Source of the DNA: Blastobasis lacticolella
Taxonomy: Eukaryota; Arthropoda; Insecta; Lepidoptera; Blastobasidae
Direction: 5' to 3'
DNA length: 64,000 nucleotides
NCBI GenBank assembly: GCA_905147135.1
Contig: LR990049.1
Span: 16,509,428 to 16,573,427, forward strand
The notes beneath the pieces were generated by a model, which worked only from the letters and a program-made list of their open reading frames with translations, did not search any database and had not been told where the DNA came from. This document shows, in pieces, positions 46,735-59,292 of the stretch (position 1 is its first letter; every line of letters starts with the position of its first letter). The translations under genes were made by a program, and so were the position numbers.

Positions 46735-49700
46735 TGGATCAAAGGCTTACAGTGCATTGTGAAGACGTTGTAGTTCTTTTTCCAAACCATATTCTAACAT
46801 ATTGTTGCATAACTTTCGGGTATTGTAACTATCTTTTAGTTAATTTTTAAAGTCTTATCGGTATGCTTAACTTTTAGTTAGTATATCAGTGGAAAGGAAA
46901 TCTATAATTGGCTCTGTGCTGCCAGTATTATTTTATATTCTAATCACTGCTGTTTTCCTTACGTATGGAATATTTAAAATGAATCTTATAACTATTTTGT
47001 GACGTTTAACTTGTATTCATAAATTTTACCAATATTGACGTAACGATAAGCCCTGTATGCCCATAGTCCCCTGTAAGTCAAGAAAATACGTAAGCTTTCT
47101 TTGACTGATATTTGCTATTTGAAATTTAGATAATGTTATATCAGTTGTGAACCAAAGTTCAACGGTACTGTTACGTTATCAGCTGTTGCAATTTACGTGG
47201 CATTCACTGTCTCCCCGCATGCCAGGGGCGTTTATCAAACGCGACGCTGTGGCGAATAGCTCGATAAATCGTCGGCTTAACTACGATGGAAGTTTAAGAA
47301 ATATGGTTCTGGAAATACCCACACACTTGGAACGCTGAATGAGTCATTCTGGGGGAAAGTGTTCGAAGCAGGAAGCTCAAATAATAGTCTAACTAAATTA
47401 AGTATAAAAGTCTAATTATTGTACCTTTGAGCTACTAAGAATATCAGCACGGATAATCAGTGTTCATTAGGACCGAATTTGTTTCGATAAATAACCGCCG
47501 ATGTTGAAATGAAAAGATATATGAACGTGGAAGAAGCAAAAGAGGTGTGTCAGGATCGCAGCTTTCGCTTTCGTTACCCCTATGAGAAACGAGTGTCATT
47601 GTGTATACGCATGTTGTTACGATATCATTTTCCGTAGCGTCCAAGAGAACGTTGGCCCTCAATCGATGCTACCAAACCGTAACCGCAGGCTGTAGGGTAA
47701 CGGCCTTATCCCTAATTCCTGACATACACGAGGGGGTCGCGCGACGCGGGCGGAGTCGATGACCGAGTATTGATCCCGGGAAAGTGGGTCATGACCCGCT
47801 TCCCGGTGCACCGCGCCAGGAGTGCATCAGACAAACAACTTGACTCCTGCTTGCTTACCTCTATATGATAGACGAGTTTTGAGTGCATTTAATCAGCCTC
47901 ACTCTGGCTTTACGAAATTGCGCCTTCTCGTGGATAATGGGATTAGTTGGCTTACCTCGCTGTATCTCAGGGCTAATGAAGTGTTTACAAGCGTTTCGTA
48001 CATCTAGATTCTTTAATCTTGGGATATTCATGTTATCTTAAATGCGCAGTCAATTTCTGTACTCGATAGGTATAATAGCCCGGCTATTTCCAGCTCCATA
48101 ACTTCTTGCGACTGTATGTAAATATCGAAAACGACTTGTCGTGCGCGGCTGCGGCCTTCGAATTTTTCAGTACGGCTACGCGACATGCCTAATGTCAGTC
48201 ACGTCAATTCCGCGGGTCGCGGTAACCGGTACGATGCGATATTTCCAACAACTTGGTAGTTATACGCTCGCTATAATTAGTACCCAACTTCTGAGAACGG
48301 GAAATTGTACGTAGAGAAACTATTCCAGCGCTAAAATGCGAAAATTCCGAAGCGCTCCGCGAAGTTGCTTCTGATAACTGTCACGAACTTAGTTGCCGGG
48401 AAATTCAGCCGCGAGGATATATTGAGTTTGAGAAGAAAGTTTGTTTATGAATTATTCATGATAAGGTAATAAGTTTGGATATCGACGAAGTACGTCGCTT
48501 GGTCTGATTTATTTACATATCTAAAATAGGCTTTGTCTTGGTAAATTATATACGGTAAGCATTGATTCATCGTTTGGTCGTGTACATGTATAGAATAGGC
48601 TTTGTGAAAGTTTATTTGCACTATCGGTATCCCCTCCATCAGTGCTCATTCGATAAACTGTGGGCACAACACAGGCGTTCACTTTCCTTTACCTAGGTCT
48701 TGGATATAATAATATTGAAATAGTTTTCAATAGCAGCTTGTTATATCATTGGCTCAAAGCAAGATTTATTATCGTTATTTAATATCATATTACTGCACTA
48801 TTACATAATTGGCTTTGTAATATAATAACTGTAATAGTTTTAGTTTATAGTCGTGTAGTTTGTAATATTAAACTTATAATATTATGATATTCCTTTGTTT
48901 CAATAAATTGAATCACACAATCCATATTACAATTGCGACTTCTAATTTGAAATATTGATAGCTCTTCGTGTACTTTATTCAACCTATATTTCGAATGTTT
49001 TATCTGATAGCCGATTCGCAATCAAAATTCAAGTTGTCGGTGACACGCCCGATAAATCCCTAAATAACCACGCTCGATTGTTGCCATGGCGAGCGCAAGC
49101 CTAGAATCCTCTGTTTGACCTCCAAACAAAATTGCCTCTGTTTGAAAGTACTTGCGGAAAACAGCGGCTCTACACTATCGATGGTATTGTTATTTGAAGA
49201 ATTTTATCGGTGAGCGGTTTGAATGTTCTATCTCATTTCACTGGGTCCGAGCAATCGCGATAGAGAATTTTAGCATCGTTCTTTCATATTCATCATACAT
49301 ATCAACAGCATAACAGTACACTGCTGGACTTAAGTAAGCCTCCTCAGTGACAATCTCTACGCTTTGCAGTCTTGGAGATCGCGGTTTTAAAAATACACAA
49401 CAAATATATCTGCTGCCCATTTTCTGCTATATATTGGGAAGTGGTGGTAGATTGTCCGGTCTGTCAGTGAATGTGGTTGCTGCTTTAGAACTATTCTGCT
49501 AATCACCGCACGCTCTTTCATATTTCAATAAATAAATAAATGTAGTAACTAGAAAGTTTAGACTACATATTATAATATAAATATTGGCGTACGCATCGTT
49601 TTATTTCTCTCAGTAGTGGGAAGAAAGTAAACATGACATTGAGATTAATTTTGGAACTTGAAATGTCACGTTCCCGGAATGTTACGTACACTGTTTACCA

Positions 49701-50660
49701 CCAAACGGCTGGTTTTCCCTAAACATTTTCAACGAGGGAGTTAGAAACTACCAACAATCGCTTTTGTGAGCGGCTCACGTTGTAATTTCTTCCACGTGTC
49801 TCCAATCACGTGCCGAGGATGGAAACAGAAGCACGTTTGTCGGGAGCGGATGGGAGTGAATTAGAATTTATAATCGTTGTTTATTGACGTGATAGTTGTC
49901 ACTTCGTACTGCTTATTTAGATTCAGACTTATTACTCGTATTATCTTCCTGTAAATCCTCCTAAAGCTTCGTTTTATATTGGCCGTTGCTGGTTTTATGT
50001 GCGCCGATCTCCGTCAGTCACAGCTCGCTAAAGCCCCTCGAAGATACTTGAACACGTCGAGAGCTCGAGTGTTTGCTTTCGTTTCAAAAAGCTCTTTTTG
50101 CAGCTCTTCCCTCCATTGTTGAGTCGAATGGAAAACATGATATTTTCAATTAAATATTTACTTTTTTTGCGTTGAACGCGTATGTTCAATGGTGTGCGTT
50201 CAGACCACCCACGGTAAGGATTTATATTACGTCGTGCTATACTTACATTAATGGAAATACCACCTCTGATGTGTGGACTGATTGCTCATTAGAACCAAAT
50301 ATTTATTGACACGTCTCGGTCAGCTTTATCGTACCTCTGGCATCTAGTTTCATGGATAAAGCGACTGATGTAACCGTTATAACTTTTGTTATTTATGGTC
50401 ACACCGTCGGACATTCCATGTAATTAAATGTTGCCATCTGTTAACACGTGGCCAGTTTCTCATAAGCTGTACGAGAAATTTTCCTCGTTGTCGGAGAAAG
50501 TAAATTGGAAAATTTCCCATTGTGGAACCATCTATATTTAGCTTGGCAATGTCGTGGGCAGAGGCTGCAAAGCATGAAATATATGTATAGATGGATTCAA
50601 TCCACTTTCTTGTGTAAATGTGCCTACTAAGATTTGTGATTATCGGAGGCCTGTACCTAA
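46735..50660. other. Unassigned DNA
   Basis: No gene is supported in about 3.9 kb. A GC-rich imperfect hairpin CGGGAAAGTGGGTC/GACCCGCTTCCCGG lies near 47779-47808. Small ORFs (47147, 47822, 48445, 49238) show no domain. Confidence 0.4.
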
Positions 50661-50661
50661 T

Positions 50662-50690
50662 ATATGAATATTGTAATACAATATTCATAT
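50662..50690. repeat. Perfect palindrome, 14-bp arms
   Basis: ATATGAATATTGTA and TACAATATTCATAT are exact complements separated by one base. The structure is AT-rich and could extrude a cruciform or form a hairpin. It is not part of a recognised element. Confidence 0.75.
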
Positions 50691-50924
50691 ACATGTATTG
50701 GTGAGGTTCTGACGCGAGCGTATATCCTTAACGATGCCCTTCGGGGCGAAAAGGCCTTGATTTCCTTGTCTTGTTTGACTCCGACCTTCACTGTGGGTAC
50801 GGTAATTTGATTACTCGGTAAATGTAACATACACGTGCTGATTGATGAAGTACTGAAGAGAATATTTTAACATGTCCGAATATTTTAACTATTTCGCCCT
50901 CAATAAGGATGTGGTCATTCGAGG

Positions 50925-51450
50925 ATGTGGCTATTTAAGGGGAATGGGCGTTCGGTGACTAAGGATGATCGGATCAAAATTGTTCTCGGGATGAAGTTCA
51001 TCATCACACCTTGGAGCCAAATAATTGGTCGCGAACTGTGCCAAAGGAACTTTTTCCCACGAACACTAAGGTTGTTATATAAACTGCCTGGAGATATTTT
51101 CTCTCGAGAGTACAACATGGAGTTCTTCAAAAAAGGGGTGAAAAGGTTTTTACGGGTATGGCAAGGCGAGGATGATGTCCTGAGGGCCTAGTGTGAGTTC
51201 CGCTTCGATTTAACTTAACTATCGCGTTTGCGTTTACGTGGAAATTAGTATGAAAAAATATATAGCGCCGCCTAGTGGTACGTAAATGAAGTTTTTTTCT
51301 TCATACTAATTTCGACGTAAACGCAAACGCGATAGTTAAGTTAAATCGAAGCGGAACTCACACTAGGCCCTCTGGTATTGCAAACGTCCATAGACTGCGG
51401 TGATTGCTTACTACTACTACACTGCTTTGCTACCTTAGTGGTATAAAAAA
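50925..51450 (+). pseudogene. Jockey-type LINE 3' end split by a MITE
   Basis: The left part (50925-51182) encodes an open frame with TLRLLYKLPGDIFSREYNME and FFKKGVKRFLR, a C-terminal motif seen in lepidopteran LINE proteins. The right part (51372-51450) is the usual CTGGTATTGCAAACGTCCAT tail ending in an A-run. A 189-bp MITE sits between them. Without it, the sequence rejoins as in the tails at 124 and 17163. Confidence 0.75.
51183..51371. mobile_element. MITE with 72-bp inverted repeats, CTG target duplication
   Basis: Arms 51183-51254 and 51300-51371 are reverse complements with a single mismatch. They start AGGGCCTAGTGTGAGTTCCG. CTG flanks both sides (51180-51182 and 51372-51374), and removing the element plus one CTG restores the LINE tail sequence of other copies. 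Only 45 bp lie between the arms. The 3-bp duplication does not match Tc1/mariner (TA) or piggyBac (TTAA). The superfamily is not assigned. Confidence 0.85.
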
Positions 51451-51989
51451 GTTATTTGTGTATTTCAAAGTTTATTCCGAGTCGTAATTTAACTAGCAGT
51501 TCTGGACAAAGTTCGCTGCCTCTGTAAAATAAAATAGGATATCTTTAGTGTTCAGTTCAGTGTAGTGTTTGCTAAGTAGTTTGCGTGGGAGTTGTGAGCT
51601 TGGATTCTTTCTCGTTTCCAAGCTATTATTAGAATGTGACCAACGGGCGTCGGGCACTAATCGAATCTTCTCAGAATGAAGAACGCCATTTGTTTCAATG
51701 AAACTGCAACTGCGTTCTAGTTTGTTATAAGTTTACCTCCTCTTTCATTTTATTTCTTGTCTTGACACTAGAGAGCTTTGAAGCCAGTGTTTTCTGTTAT
51801 TGAGATTAGGCGCCTTATCCCGTTTCCAAACAATGCTTGTTTTTAGCTATTAAATCTTATTTTCAAATCGCACGTAAATTGTTTAGTCTCGCTGTCGACG
51901 ATGTATTGGCTCGGTGTTGCCTGTTGAATGGGCTCCATCATCGGCATCAATGGTTCGGGTTGCGTCCTGTCAATCGTGAAAAGTTTCAA

Positions 51990-52145
51990 ACTTGGGGTAT
52001 AGAATGTGTGTGCGTGCGGGTGGACCGGCGGCGCGGCGTGCGTCTGGCGGTCGGCGGCGCCGCGGGGCCGGCGCGGGGGCGGCGGCCGACGGCGGCCGGC
52101 GGCGGCGGCGGCGCGCTAGTCTCGGTACGAGCGCGGCACGGGTAG
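51990..52145. promoter_or_regulatory. CpG-rich GGC/CGG-repeat island
   Basis: About 150 bp of very high GC content with GGCGGC runs and a GGCGGCCGGCGGCGGCGGCG block stand out sharply from the AT-rich surroundings. A plausible donor (CAG|GTAATT) lies at 52456. This could be a first noncoding exon or promoter of PRL-1, 7 kb upstream, or of another gene. The ORF through it is compositional. Confidence 0.35.
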
Positions 52146-52983
52146 TGTCGACCGCTGCGATGTAAACGCCTAACCTCCTACTCTGTCTATAACGACAGCT
52201 CCTGTTGCGCGTGCACGATCGTTTCTTTTGCCTACTTCGCCTACCGGTCTATTAACATTCTTTTGTGTTCCGACTACTGCTTTGTCGACCACCGATCCGG
52301 ATACATGTAAGTGACGTTTCTGTGTCATCATTAACCTCGGTGTCCCGTATTACTGACACGTTTCGAAATAAATTCTTGTGCCGAGTGAGCGTGACCGAAA
52401 CAGCACGGGTACGTCGCATCTCGTCGTTTTTTGGATATGGTCAAAATAGACCAGCAGGTAATTGATTACATTTTTTAAATTGACACGTAGCTAGCTTGTA
52501 AATTTATTTGCAACTCTGTATTCGCCCGTCCTAATTTCGCTTGCGGAATCAACAGGTGTTTCGTTGACTTGCACGCTGACGCCACTTTAGTTTGACGCAG
52601 AAGAAGGTACCTACCTAACATTACCAACGTCATTCACGTTAGTGTTACCCTTATCAGCTCGCGTTACTATATTCCGTGTCGAACTATAGCAATGCGCGTA
52701 GAAAGCGTGCATTCGACGACTCGTCCGTGGAATGCATGGGGCGCACCGATTGCTTCCATTATTACGCCTCCCTGCCATTTATGCTGGAGGGTATGAGGTT
52801 AATTGTTATGAGTTTACGCGGATAAGTGGGCAGATAATTGGCGCAGGGAGACGCGCGCTGGCTCGCCTTAGTTTAATTAAAACGTGGGCTCTTGCGTCTA
52901 TTAGTGCGAACCAATTAGTTTATGGCGGTCGGAGGCGCGGTCCGCGACGCCACCGTTGTTGTCACGGCATGGATTAAGCGCCA

Positions 52984-53162
52984 TGGGTGAAGCCAGACGC
53001 CGGTTCTATGCCGCAAGACGGCTGCCATTGCGGATACTAATCGTTGTTTATCTCGCCGCAAGTTTATCGTCCTATGTCAGTGCCAATGTCAAGCACTCAC
53101 GGTCAACCGCTCCGTCAGCATGGCCGTCTATGAATGAAATGGGTATTCAGATAATAAGCTGA
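52984..53162 (+). CDS. Small ORF with signal-peptide-like N-terminus (candidate)
   Basis: ATG in a strong context (GCGCCATGG) opens a 59-codon frame: basic start MGEARRRFYAARRLPLR, then a hydrophobic stretch ILIVVYLAASLSSYV with a plausible signal-peptidase site after VSA, then a polar tail ending in a stop at 53160-53162. It could be a small secreted or signal-anchored peptide, or the first exon of a larger gene: TAT|GTCAGT at about 53077 could serve as a phase-0 donor. I do not recognise a family and it may be chance. Confidence 0.25.
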
Positions 53163-56100
53163 TGTTCTGCCTTGTCTGTATATTGTTTGATGTTAGTAAT
53201 TGTCCGCAACCTGCGTGTATGGCATGTGGCATTTTTGGTTCGTTTTCCTTGAATGTTGTGTTAGCCTGGTAAATATGTGTAGTGTACGTAAGGCGTTCGC
53301 AAATGTAAAATATTTTACGTTTTGATTATTATAAAGTTCTTCTTTATCGTCATTAAATAGTCGTACTCCTGTTGGTGGAGCAATCGCAATGACACTATCG
53401 TCAAGCGTTTGATTTTATTTCCTGATACGACACGGCACACACTTTCTCCTTCACTTGCTGTACATAACTTCTTCTAGGTCCTTCTACGTATCCTTCCCTC
53501 AATTTTTCCTTCCAGTATTGTTATAAAAAATTCAAATTATAAAGAAATTGCAATTCTCCTACATAAGTGTACCTAAATTATTTTATGAGCACACTAAACG
53601 ATTATTGCAGATTTTAAATTCTTTGATATATCGCAAAAGTTCTCAAACCTCTCGTATCTAGGCGACACTTATTATAGAGAGATAGTACTAAAGTGTAATC
53701 TATATAGATTACCTATTATCAGATTAGTTGACAAGTTGATAACAATTTGGTAAATTCCTTTGGGGTTATAATGCGACCCTCTTCGGTGTATTGATCAGCC
53801 ATTTGTGTTAATTGGTTAAAGTGCTCGTATACAGAATTTCATATTTATAAACTTTTTTATACCGCTAATAACGTATGTCATTCATTATCATATTCGCAAA
53901 TAACTCTAACGAGCAGTGTGTCCACGCTTTTAGTTTTAAATGCACTCGAACACGAAATGTAAACAGTCTGCGCACGCGCATACTTTGCGTAGACTCTCGT
54001 GTCGCGGTAATTGTGAACTACTTTGGACTATGGCGATAACGAATTAGTTTATCTGGCCTTCGACTGCTGCTACGTGACCGAGCCACCAACAATGAAGCTC
54101 TGTTGCCGTTTCTATTTGCTGCAACAATGCTGTAATCCCCCGAGATACGTAGCTACATCACCAACTCCACTTGAAGAGCTTTACATTGTAAAACACGGCT
54201 AGTATAAAGGCAACAGTTGTGAGTAACGAGCTTGTTTATAAACTACAACGAGTAAAATAGATGTGAATAAAGTTGTTAATTGCGCTTCCATTATACAGCG
54301 GTTGCCTGTCACGGCGGCGACTGGCGCCGCACCAAGGTCTCTCTATGCTCATTTCCTACAATTGCAGAGTATTATAATATGCTATGCCAGTGGGCAGGGC
54401 CAGCTGCAGCCATTGTCGCGCCGACCTCGCCCACCGACCGTAACGCTAGCTATGTCGATTCCGGCTGCATAATGCTCTCCCGCATCGCTGTGTATACAGT
54501 GTACCTATACCCAAACACACATGTCAGATGCATCAATCACCCCGCTTCCAATAAACTTCGTAATCGTTACGATCGCGGCACAAACTCTCCCCGTCACACC
54601 TATTGTATTAGTTTGATTTATGTTTCGCGCCCTTCACTCCCAATGTGTTCTATTGAAACAGTTGGTGTTGTTCAAACGGAATTTAAACGTCAGTTCTGAT
54701 GATATGGTCGCTCGTCGTTGTTGTGATGTCTCGGTGTCTAGACTACAGGAGAAGTGGCGTCGTAATTTGTACTTAACAAGTACATTTTGTGAATGATATC
54801 TCCTTGAATTATCACGTGCATTTGCGTACGTGCATGGTCATCAAGTTACATCGCGGTAACCGCGATCTCGCCAGGGGCTTGTTTGCCACGTGCGGACATT
54901 GTATACGCACACAAAGTGATACGTTTCTATTGAGTGCCGGGGCTATCCATAGCAAGATGTTGCCAATGCTATTGATAGACGGATAACATCCGAGTTGACA
55001 TCCTCGTGCCCTTGCTTTGAATTGCGCATTGTGCATGCTCTGGAACGCAAAACGTTGATGTAAATATTGTGCCTGTGTAGGTACGGTTTTGATGGTATCG
55101 GTCACGAATGGCTCGTAAATATTCAATATTGGCTCTACGGGCGCGGCTTCTATTTCGGTTGCCTTTGCCTGGTACCGATTTAATAGATATTTTTTCCGTT
55201 GTGTAACCTACGTTTTGGGTTTAAAATTATGCAGACGCGGGCCAGACAGTCTCCAGAGAGCGGACGTTATAAACTTAAAACGTTTTGTAAACATGTACGG
55301 TACGGGCAGACTGGGGTTTATCGACCGTAGCGTCTAGTCTAGACCCCCTAACAATCTCCTCTACATTATTGCTGACTGCACCTCCTGCCTCTGTCGTCTG
55401 CAGTTGCAACATTCTTAACTCTTATTGTTGTCGCTTTCGATTCCAATTTATCTGTTTCCACTCTATAATATTTGCGTTGATTAAAATTGACATTGTAATC
55501 AATAGCACTTTAACTTGTCTTGTTGGTTTGGCACTCATCGCGCCCAGGTGTTCTTACTTATGATATTTTCGCAAGTTTATTGAACGTCTGCCTTTTAGCG
55601 GGCACGAACATATTCAGCGAATTCTCTAATTTAGTATGAGCTGTTTTAAATTTAAACTGATAGGCTGGTGTAACACTTCATTTTATTACTATTCTCATCC
55701 ACTCGGGTGCATGACCTTCTGGCTTCTCTTGACATTTCTATAATCTGTTTCAGTGGTTTAAAGTCGTCATCAAACACTATTCTAAACTTTGGCTAGCTTA
55801 CATCTGGCAATTGCAATTTCTACAACTAGCACTGAACGTATCACTACCTGGTGCGCTGAACGATGTCTCTATGCTGCATAGTGTATTTATAATGCAATAT
55901 TAATCAAACACCCGCTATAAATAAAATCAACAAATAATAAATCAAATAGTTTGTAGCGGTGACACATGAAGTTATTTCAGCTAAGACGTCATGAGTATTT
56001 TAGTCTGTTGACATTATATTCTTTCTCCACTTGCTGTCACGACTTTTCACTTTATATCTCGCATGTATTTTATTTTATTACTTTTGTAAACGAAATGTTA

Positions 56101-56974
56101 TTACGCATTACGTAAATATTTGTGTTTATCATTGTTATTGTTGCAGCTTTGCTTTACTTATTTATTATTATTGTTAGTTACTAAATGTCTCTTACATCCT
56201 CCGCCATTTAAATTTTTATCCAATATTCTGCTTGGCCAGAACCCAATTCATAGAAGTCCTTGACAAAAATTGCCATAAATATGCTAGAACGCAAATAGGT
56301 TTCCCTGATGTTTGTAGAGGCCGATGTGGATGTAATTTAGACAGATGCCAATATGCACCGGGCATACAGTTGGAAACTGTATGCTCGATGGCTTGAATCG
56401 AACCGTAAACATGTGACGTTGTAGGAATCCCACGCCGCGAGCACTCTGCCAAAATCTGCTACGCCGCGACTCGGGAGTCGCGACCGTGTAGTGCTCTCAA
56501 TCTGTCGTTTTTCTCGTTTTTACAACATATTTTTCCATATTTGTTTTCTCGAAAAATCAGAAGCATCACCGCATTAAGATTCTCGGGCGCCGAAACATGC
56601 CAGTTCTTTGGACGCCCCAACAGTTTTGCCATTTTGTTCTACGGGTACTTTTCTCGATATTGCTGCAGTTGATGTGTTTGGACGTTAAGCTGCTGAGGAA
56701 TGTTGTGATTTGTGTTTGACTGATTCCTATACAAACTTTAGTAAGTTGGTTTTCTTATTAAAAATGACTCATAGACGCGCGCATAGGTCACATTGAAGTT
56801 GTCTTTAACAACAGTTTTGGTTGTTTATTATTTCCTTCTAAAATACAGTTTATCCGCCTCATTAGTGATCGCCTCGGTTCCAAGAAGAGCAATTAAGTTT
56901 TAAGCGTAAACAATCGCAATAATCACCGTATTTTAAGTATTGTTAAAAAATAAATCGAGAGTATTAGGTACCTT
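53163..56974. other. Unassigned DNA
   Basis: No exon or complete element is recognised. A perfect 18-bp palindrome GTAATCTATATAGATTAC is at 53695-53712. Overlapping plus ORFs at 54263-54699 have no known motif. Confidence 0.4.
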
Positions 56975-57185
56975 GTTTATTTTCTGTCTCTTTGTATCTA
57001 TCTATATACGCTTAGATCTTTTATTTTACGTTACGCAATAGATTCTAATGGGGTTTTCAACAATACAGAGTGATTCAGAAGAAAGGTTCATAAGAAAGAA
57101 AAAAGAGGGTAGGTAGGGGTAAAGTAGGTGTAGGGTAGGGTAGGGTAGGGGTAAGACGCGACCGAAGTCGCGGAAGGTCCACTAG
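56975..57185 (+). mobile_element. Helitron-like 3' region with GGGTA expansion
   Basis: TTTCTGTCTCTTTGTATCTA, TTACGCAATAGATTCTAATG, GGGGTTTTCAACAATACAGA and AGTGATTCAGAAGAAAGG recur in order with 22495-22732. A GGGTA/GGGTAGG run (57108-57150) follows. The end has a GCGACCGAAGTCGC hairpin (57158-57171) 11 bases before terminal CTAG followed by T, matching the Helitron 3' signature of a short hairpin plus CTRR. Confidence 0.55.
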
Positions 57186-57405
57186 TTATATTATATTAAA
57201 AAGAGAGCAATCGGTGAATCACAGTTATTCTCTTCAATTCACCGTTTCGTCTGTCCGCATAAAGAGTCTGGAAGATAAAACACGCTATTAGCTCCCAACG
57301 TTTTCCGAGAACGCCTAAATGGCCCAATAAATTAATAACGGCATCGTTCACCAGAGCAATAAACCGATAGCCCTCTTTGCTTAATCGAAACGTTTCTTGT
57401 TCCAG

Positions 57406-57575
57406 CTGGAGATCCCTTCAGTGGCGACATTGATGGAGTTCCGCTTGGACAGCGCCGAGTACTGCCAGGCCCAACACAAATAAAGTGGTAGCCGCGAAGA
57501 GCGCGAGGGGAAGCCGTTGGACCCATGCTGCCGGGAGTGCGAGCCACGCACCTCGCTGCCGACACACGCCCACAG
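57406..57575 (+). other. Candidate exon, coding status unclear
   Basis: A GC-rich 170-bp block is bounded by a good acceptor (TTTCTTGTTCCAG|) and a usable donor (CACAG|GTCAGT). All three plus frames contain a stop. Frame 1 reads 25 codons (start LEIPSVATLMEFRLDSAEYC), then TAA at 57481, then stays open with a Cys-bearing REEREGKPLDPCCRECEPRT. It may be a noncoding 5' exon of PRL-1, the terminal coding exon of an unknown gene, or a decayed exon. Confidence 0.3.
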
Positions 57576-58940
57576 GTCAGTCGACAACACTTGCGCAGTG
57601 TCAGAGATCATCAGTAACCTTTTTTACCTGTTTGTTCCCACCGCTCCAATTCCAAAAGCGACCCAAAAGATGTATTGAGCAGGAACCTGCTGATAGACTG
57701 ACGAGGATCTGGCGAATCGACTTTTTCTTTGGGCTATGCGGATCAGTAGGTCAGGACGTAAAAGGCCGCAATATTATGAATGAATGAAACTATCCAGTAG
57801 GAATAGGGCATCGGCGCTTGGTGCCGTATTCCGGGCGAAGTGGAGGTGAAACTGTAGGAGCGCTAGGATAATGATAGAAGCTGCCTTGGGATTGGACCCG
57901 TAAAAAGTGAAGAAGTAAAGGAAGTGGGTAGTAGGTGGTAGTCTGATATAGCTAGCTGACCTCTCGTTAGCATCTATTTAGGGTGAGGAGAAGATTCAGT
58001 TACCTGAATCGTCCTTCCACAATTCAGTTTATTGAGAGACAAAAGCCGTTAACAATGTCTTATGTCACGAATCCAAAATGGTGCCGTACCAACAAGCAAA
58101 CCACATACATAATAATAATAGACTGTATATGGTTTTAGTATCTGTTCAAACCTTCCTTATGTAATTGCTGGCCTAGTAGTATAGGTCGCATCAAAAACGA
58201 ATGCAGGAAAAAAGCATAAACAGTGATTGTGATTGATGCATACCTTCCATGTTGCAAACTTCGGTAGCCGTAACCGCTTAATATCGGTTGGCTTACAAAT
58301 GCTATTTAGACTTATGTACGAAGCCCGTCTGCATTTATTTCAGACGCATACAACCAGTTTATCCATTTTATTAATAAATGTGAACGTAGTCGTGCGGCCC
58401 GACGATTCGCCGGGCCCGCGGCGTGGTCTGCTCTGCAGTCGGCGCCGGCCGCAGCGTTATCTGCCGGTCGTTATCTATTCCTGACCAAGACAAACTCGAT
58501 ATCGCCAGATAGCAGAGCTTTACATTGCACGTTACATCATAGTGTACACTATAATGTAGTGCGCTATACGTAACTGCGAAACTGCACGGCAGGTAGAGCT
58601 CACAATAACAACGTTGTTCGCACGCCGATGGCGCAGTGTTTACCGTCGGCGTTATCACGGTATAAAGTGTAGTGCGCGGCGACGGGCGCGCTAGCGAGTG
58701 ACGCGCCTTTGGCACTGGATCACAGAATTCGCGGCCCGCGGACGCCGGGACACAGCACGCTCACGTGGCCCGAACTCCATTTCACAGCCCCTACCCACTC
58801 TATTTTTAAACATCCCGTTTTTTATTCCACTTCAGTCGTTGCTGCGGCTCTGACGCAAATACACTCCCAAGATGATAACTCATAAATCAGCGGCGCGACC
58901 CCGCGATGTGTTCTGACCGGTGGACGTGTTTCTGTTTCAG
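57576..58940 (+). promoter_or_regulatory. GC-rich upstream region of PRL-1
   Basis: GC content rises from about 58390. TATAAA is at 58661-58666, followed by very CpG-rich sequence. A TTTCTGTTTCAG acceptor ends at 58940, so a 5' UTR exon could begin at 58941 and run into the coding start. A near-palindrome centred on ATAGTGTACACTAT lies at 58539-58552. Which of these sites starts transcription cannot be told from sequence alone. Confidence 0.4.
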
Positions 58941-59292
58941 TTACCCTAAGTTTGGACGCAGTTCATTGGATCACAACAAGCCGCCGGAGTTCCGAGTGAC
59001 AGCTACAAAACTTATGTTCGACGCATAATTTTCGGTTCCATTCCACATTCAGAACTTTTGTTTTACCGTCTCCGTATGCGCTGGAACGGTTGAAAGCGAC
59101 ATCCATGCGGGTGGTTCATATTATATAATTGGACCTTTTCTAAAAAAAAGAATCGAAACTGCCGTGTGTTGTGTGGAAATAGAGTGACAGTTTGTCTGTT
59201 GGATTCTGGACGGGCTGTGACGCCTCGGGCGCGAGTGATTTACACCCCGAGTGCAGTGCGACAGTGCGAGCGGCGCCGAGCCAACCACCACC

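Noticed and set aside
51837..52145. 102-codon Arg/Gly-rich ORF
   Set aside because: It is a product of the GGC/CGG repeat composition and has no conserved motif.
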